Below are positions 42,414 through 43,653 of a DNA stretch of 43,653 bases, one piece after another. Numbering within the stretch: position 1 is the first letter of the stretch; every line of letters begins with the position of its first letter. The notes beneath the pieces are model-generated. The model ran no database searches. It was not told where the DNA came from and saw nothing but the letters and a program-made list of their open reading frames with translations. Made by a program: the position numbers and the translations under genes. This DNA comes from Cohnella sp. (GTDB lineage: Bacteria > Bacillota > Bacilli > Paenibacillales > Paenibacillaceae): NCBI GenBank assembly GCA_028287445.1, contig JAQBPQ010000113.1, positions 1 through 43,653 on the forward strand, written 5' to 3'.

Positions 42414-42635
42414 CTAAACTTCAGTTTCCACCGTTCCGAATTTGGTCATCACCGTCGCCTTGCCGCGGATTTTGATGGCCGATGTGTGATCGGTGAACTG
42501 CGCGATCAGCACTTCCCCCCGGTCCAGTTTCTCCATATGGTGAAATTTGGTGTCCTGTCCGCGCGTCAATCCGATGACCTGGACTCCGCCCTCTTTAGCC
42601 TTGATGACGACATAATCCGCCTGGTTCGATTCCAT
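42414..42635 (-). CDS. mtrB: Tryptophan RNA-binding attenuation protein TRAP
   Basis: 73 residues from the ATG at 42633-42635 (AAAGGAGG ten bases upstream). It aligns by eye with B. subtilis TRAP nearly throughout: [35 protein letters not shown], then [15 protein letters not shown]. Residues corresponding to the RNA-contacting Lys37, Lys56 and Arg58 are Lys36, Lys55 and Arg57. The protein forms an 11-mer ring that, with tryptophan bound, wraps (G/U)AG-repeat RNA and attenuates trp transcription. Unlike in B. subtilis, folE (mtrA) is not in front of it; the gene appears monocistronic. Confidence 0.95.
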   Translation of the reverse strand: MESNQADYVVIKAKEGGVQVIGLTRGQDTKFHHMEKLDRGEVLIAQFTDHTSAIKIRGKATVMTKFGTVETEV

Positions 42636-42662
42636 TCGGTCGCGGCCTCCTTTTTTCTTCCC

Positions 42663-42691
42663 ATCATGAAGAAAAGTCGGACTTGTGTCAA
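42663..42691 (-). promoter_or_regulatory. Possible promoter of mtrB
   Basis: Minus strand TTGACA (42686-42691), 17 bases, CATGAT (42663-42668, 4 of 6). It begins in the U-tract of the tRNA terminator; the start near 42656 leaves a 20-nt leader. Confidence 0.5.
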
Positions 42692-42692
42692 A

Positions 42693-42733
42693 CAAAAACT
42701 GCTCTCCCGCGGCTAAACCATGGAAAAGCAGTT
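42693..42733 (-). terminator. Terminator after tRNA-Pro
   Basis: Minus strand AACTGCTTTTCC (42722-42733) pairs with GGGAGAGCAGTT (42697-42708), 12 pairs including two G-U, followed by a T-rich run. Confidence 0.75.
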
Positions 42734-42746
42734 CGTGAATACGGAA

Positions 42747-42823
42747 TGGTCGGAACGGAGAGATTTGAACTCTCGACCTCACCCACCCCAAGGGTGCGCG
42801 CTACCGAGCTGCGCTACGTCCCG
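42747..42823 (-). tRNA. tRNA-Pro, anticodon GGG
   Basis: A full cloverleaf can be drawn on the minus strand: acceptor CGGGACG/CGTTCCG with discriminator A and encoded CCA (42747-42749), D arm around AGCTCGGTAGC, anticodon stem CACCC/GGGTG with loop TTGGGGT (42785-42791), T arm GAGAG/CTCTC around TTCAAAT. The anticodon GGG (42787-42789) reads proline CCC. It stands alone between hbs and mtrB. Confidence 0.95.
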
Positions 42824-42841
42824 ACGAAAAGTACGAAATTG

Positions 42842-42871
42842 AGTATAGCACAGGCTCAAATCGGTGCGCAA
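42842..42871 (-). promoter_or_regulatory. Promoter of tRNA-Pro
   Basis: Minus strand TTGCGC (42866-42871), 18 bases, TATACT (42842-42847) with an extended TGC in front of the -10. The tRNA 5' end is about 19 bases downstream. Confidence 0.55.
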
Positions 42872-42885
42872 CCTCTGTTGAAACC

Positions 42886-42933
42886 AAAAGACCACCTCCC
42901 TCCATGTGAACGCACATAGCGTGGGAGATGGTC
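42886..42933 (-). terminator. Long hairpin terminator of hbs
   Basis: Minus strand GACCATCTCCC (42923-42933) pairs with GGGAGGTGGTC (42890-42900, one G-U); the loop forms a second stem CTATGTG/CACATGG. Four T follow. It lies 23 bases after the hbs stop. Confidence 0.85.
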
Positions 42934-42956
42934 CATTCGGTTAAGTATAATCCGGT

Positions 42957-43229
42957 TTATTTGATGCCTTCTTTTAACGCTTTGCCCGGTTTGAACGCGG
43001 GAATTTTGCCAGCCGGGATTTCGATTTCGTCACCGGTTTGCGGGTTGCGTCCTTTACGGGCGGAACGCTCGCGCACCTCAAAGTTGCCGAAGCCGACGAG
43101 TTGGACTTTGTCACCGCTTTGCAGCGCTTCGGAAATCACATCGAATACCGCGTCAACCGCTTGCGTGGCATCCTTCTTGGACAGGTCCGCCATTTCTGCG
43201 ACTTTGGTAATCAGATCGGTTTTGTTCAT
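42957..43229 (-). CDS. hbs: DNA-binding protein HU
   Basis: 90 residues. [40 protein letters not shown] and [15 protein letters not shown] are the classic HU sequence; the beta-arm with [13 protein letters not shown] is complete. The homodimer bends and compacts DNA and is the main nucleoid protein in Bacillales. The ATG at 43227-43229 follows GGGAGGTGA; a start five codons upstream is not supported. Position between spoIVA and mtrB matches Bacillus. Confidence 0.98.
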   Translation of the reverse strand: MNKTDLITKVAEMADLSKKDATQAVDAVFDVISEALQSGDKVQLVGFGNFEVRERSARKGRNPQTGDEIEIPAGKIPAFKPGKALKEGIK

Positions 43230-43286
43230 GGATTCACCTCCCACAACGGAACGTGGCTTTTTATCTGTTTATCCGTTTCATCAGAA

Positions 43287-43316
43287 ATTATACACGGGTG
43301 AAACCCGAAGTATCAA
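43287..43316 (-). promoter_or_regulatory. Promoter of hbs
   Basis: Minus strand TTGATA (43311-43316), 18 bases, TATAAT (43287-43292). The spacer contains the inverted repeat CGGGT-TTC-ACCCG. The leader is about 50 nt. The rest of the 43230-43499 gap shows no convincing gene. Confidence 0.75.
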
Positions 43317-43440
43317 GCGTGGCGCGAGATTTACGCCTGTTTCCGGTTCAGATGGATGAAAGTGACGTCCAAAGCAAGTACGAGAACCGCCTCTTTGACG
43401 ATATCTGTGGAGTAGTATTGCGCGCTCATCATGGCAGCAC

Positions 43441-43470
43441 AAAAGGGCTGCCGAGACGTCCTCGACAGCC
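43441..43470 (-). terminator. Terminator of spoIVA
   Basis: Minus strand GGCTGTCGAG-GACGT-CTCGGCAGCC (43461-43470 with 43446-43455, one G-U), then C and four T, 30 bases after the spoIVA stop. Confidence 0.85.
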
Positions 43471-43499
43471 TGCCACCTTCCAGATATGGGTGCCACGCT

Positions 43500-43653
43500 T
43501 TACAGAATGATCGCAATCAAACCGACGGAGCCTTCGTTAATAATACGACCGAGCGTTTCCTGCTATTTGTTTCGCGCGTTGTCGGGCATCATCGCGATTT
43601 TACCTTGGATGCCTTCCCTAACATTCGAATGAAGAGAACGACCGAAAATGTCG
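43500..43653 (-). pseudogene. spoIVA: Stage IV sporulation protein A, C-terminus, with in-frame TAG
   Basis: The last 50 codons can be read in one frame to TAA at 43500-43502: DIFGRSLHSNVREGIQGKIA, then MMPDNARNK, a TAG at 43563-43565, then QETLGRIINEGSVGLIAIIL. The sequence matches the conserved SpoIVA C-terminus, which anchors the spore-coat basement ATPase through SpoVM and is invariant at GLIAIIL. The TAG stands where the family has a hydrophobic codon such as TTG, one base away. It would remove 20 residues essential in B. subtilis. Because it lies 90 bases from the window edge, a sequence error at a contig end is as likely as a real mutation. Confidence 0.8.

Noticed and set aside
43331-43516. 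Small protein between spoIVA and hbs (MMSAQYYSTDIV..., 33 residues)
   Set aside because: No ribosome-binding site before its ATGs, and its longer form runs antisense-free through the spoIVA terminator hairpin. Conservation data would be needed.
1-43653. CRISPR arrays, insertion sequences, prophage or integrative elements
   Set aside because: No regularly spaced repeats, transposase or integrase motifs, or terminal inverted repeats were seen; the window is core chromosome with conserved gene order.

Overview
The window reads as a stretch of a spore-forming, low-salt-type Bacillales chromosome, most likely Paenibacillaceae. This is inferred from gene content and order rather than from a database hit. 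It has bacillithiol genes (bshA, bshB1), a spoIVA fragment, ypjA/ypjB/ypiF homologues, a Bacillus-type QcrABC complex and a TRAP regulator. Gene order follows the Bacillus subtilis segments hbs-mtrB-hepS-menG-hepT-ndk-cheR-aro-trp-hisC-tyrA and ypiF-qcrABC-ypjAB-ypjD-dapB-mgsA-bshB1-bshA-cca-birA-panBCD-dinG. The DNA is moderately GC-rich by eye, and TTG/GTG starts are common. Almost everything lies on the minus strand; the only clear plus-strand gene is the YitT-family ypjC. Both ends cut genes (mtaD at the left, spoIVA at the right).

Reading with transcription (right to left): spoIVA end (carrying an in-frame TAG), hbs, tRNA-Pro(GGG) and mtrB (TRAP), each with its own promoter and/or terminator. 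A small membrane-anchored protein follows, then an operon for menaquinone and its heptaprenyl tail: hepS, menG, a UbiA-type prenyltransferase, a UbiX-type flavin prenyltransferase, mqnA, hepT. Next come ndk, cheR and a 48-residue helix-turn-helix-like protein. The aromatic supercluster follows: aroC-aroB-aroH, then a leader with seven GAG triplets and an intrinsic terminator, then trpEDCFBA, a terminator, and hisC-tyrA.

Between tyrA and an ECF sigma/anti-sigma/histidine-phosphatase operon lies a gene-free 450-base stretch. It holds a perfect-consensus promoter (TTGACA, 17 bases, TATAAT) that would make an RNA of about 73 nt ending in a strong terminator, with no credible coding capacity. This is the best candidate for an undescribed element. 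Further left are a 414-residue unknown protein, an IDEAL-domain mini-protein, ypiF, qcrABC, ypjA, ypjB, ypjC, ypjD (MazG-like), a TPR protein, dapB, mgsA, bshB1, bshA, cca, birA, panBCD, a second TPR protein, dinG, rex and mtaD.

How it fits together: chorismate from aroC/aroB feeds both tryptophan/tyrosine synthesis and, through MqnA, a futalosine-type menaquinone route. The menaquinone is then the substrate of QcrABC. The TRAP protein (mtrB) and its probable RNA target (the trp leader) are both inside the window, and Rex could link NADH/NAD state to respiration. All functional calls rest on reading motifs and synteny; no searches or folding programs were run.
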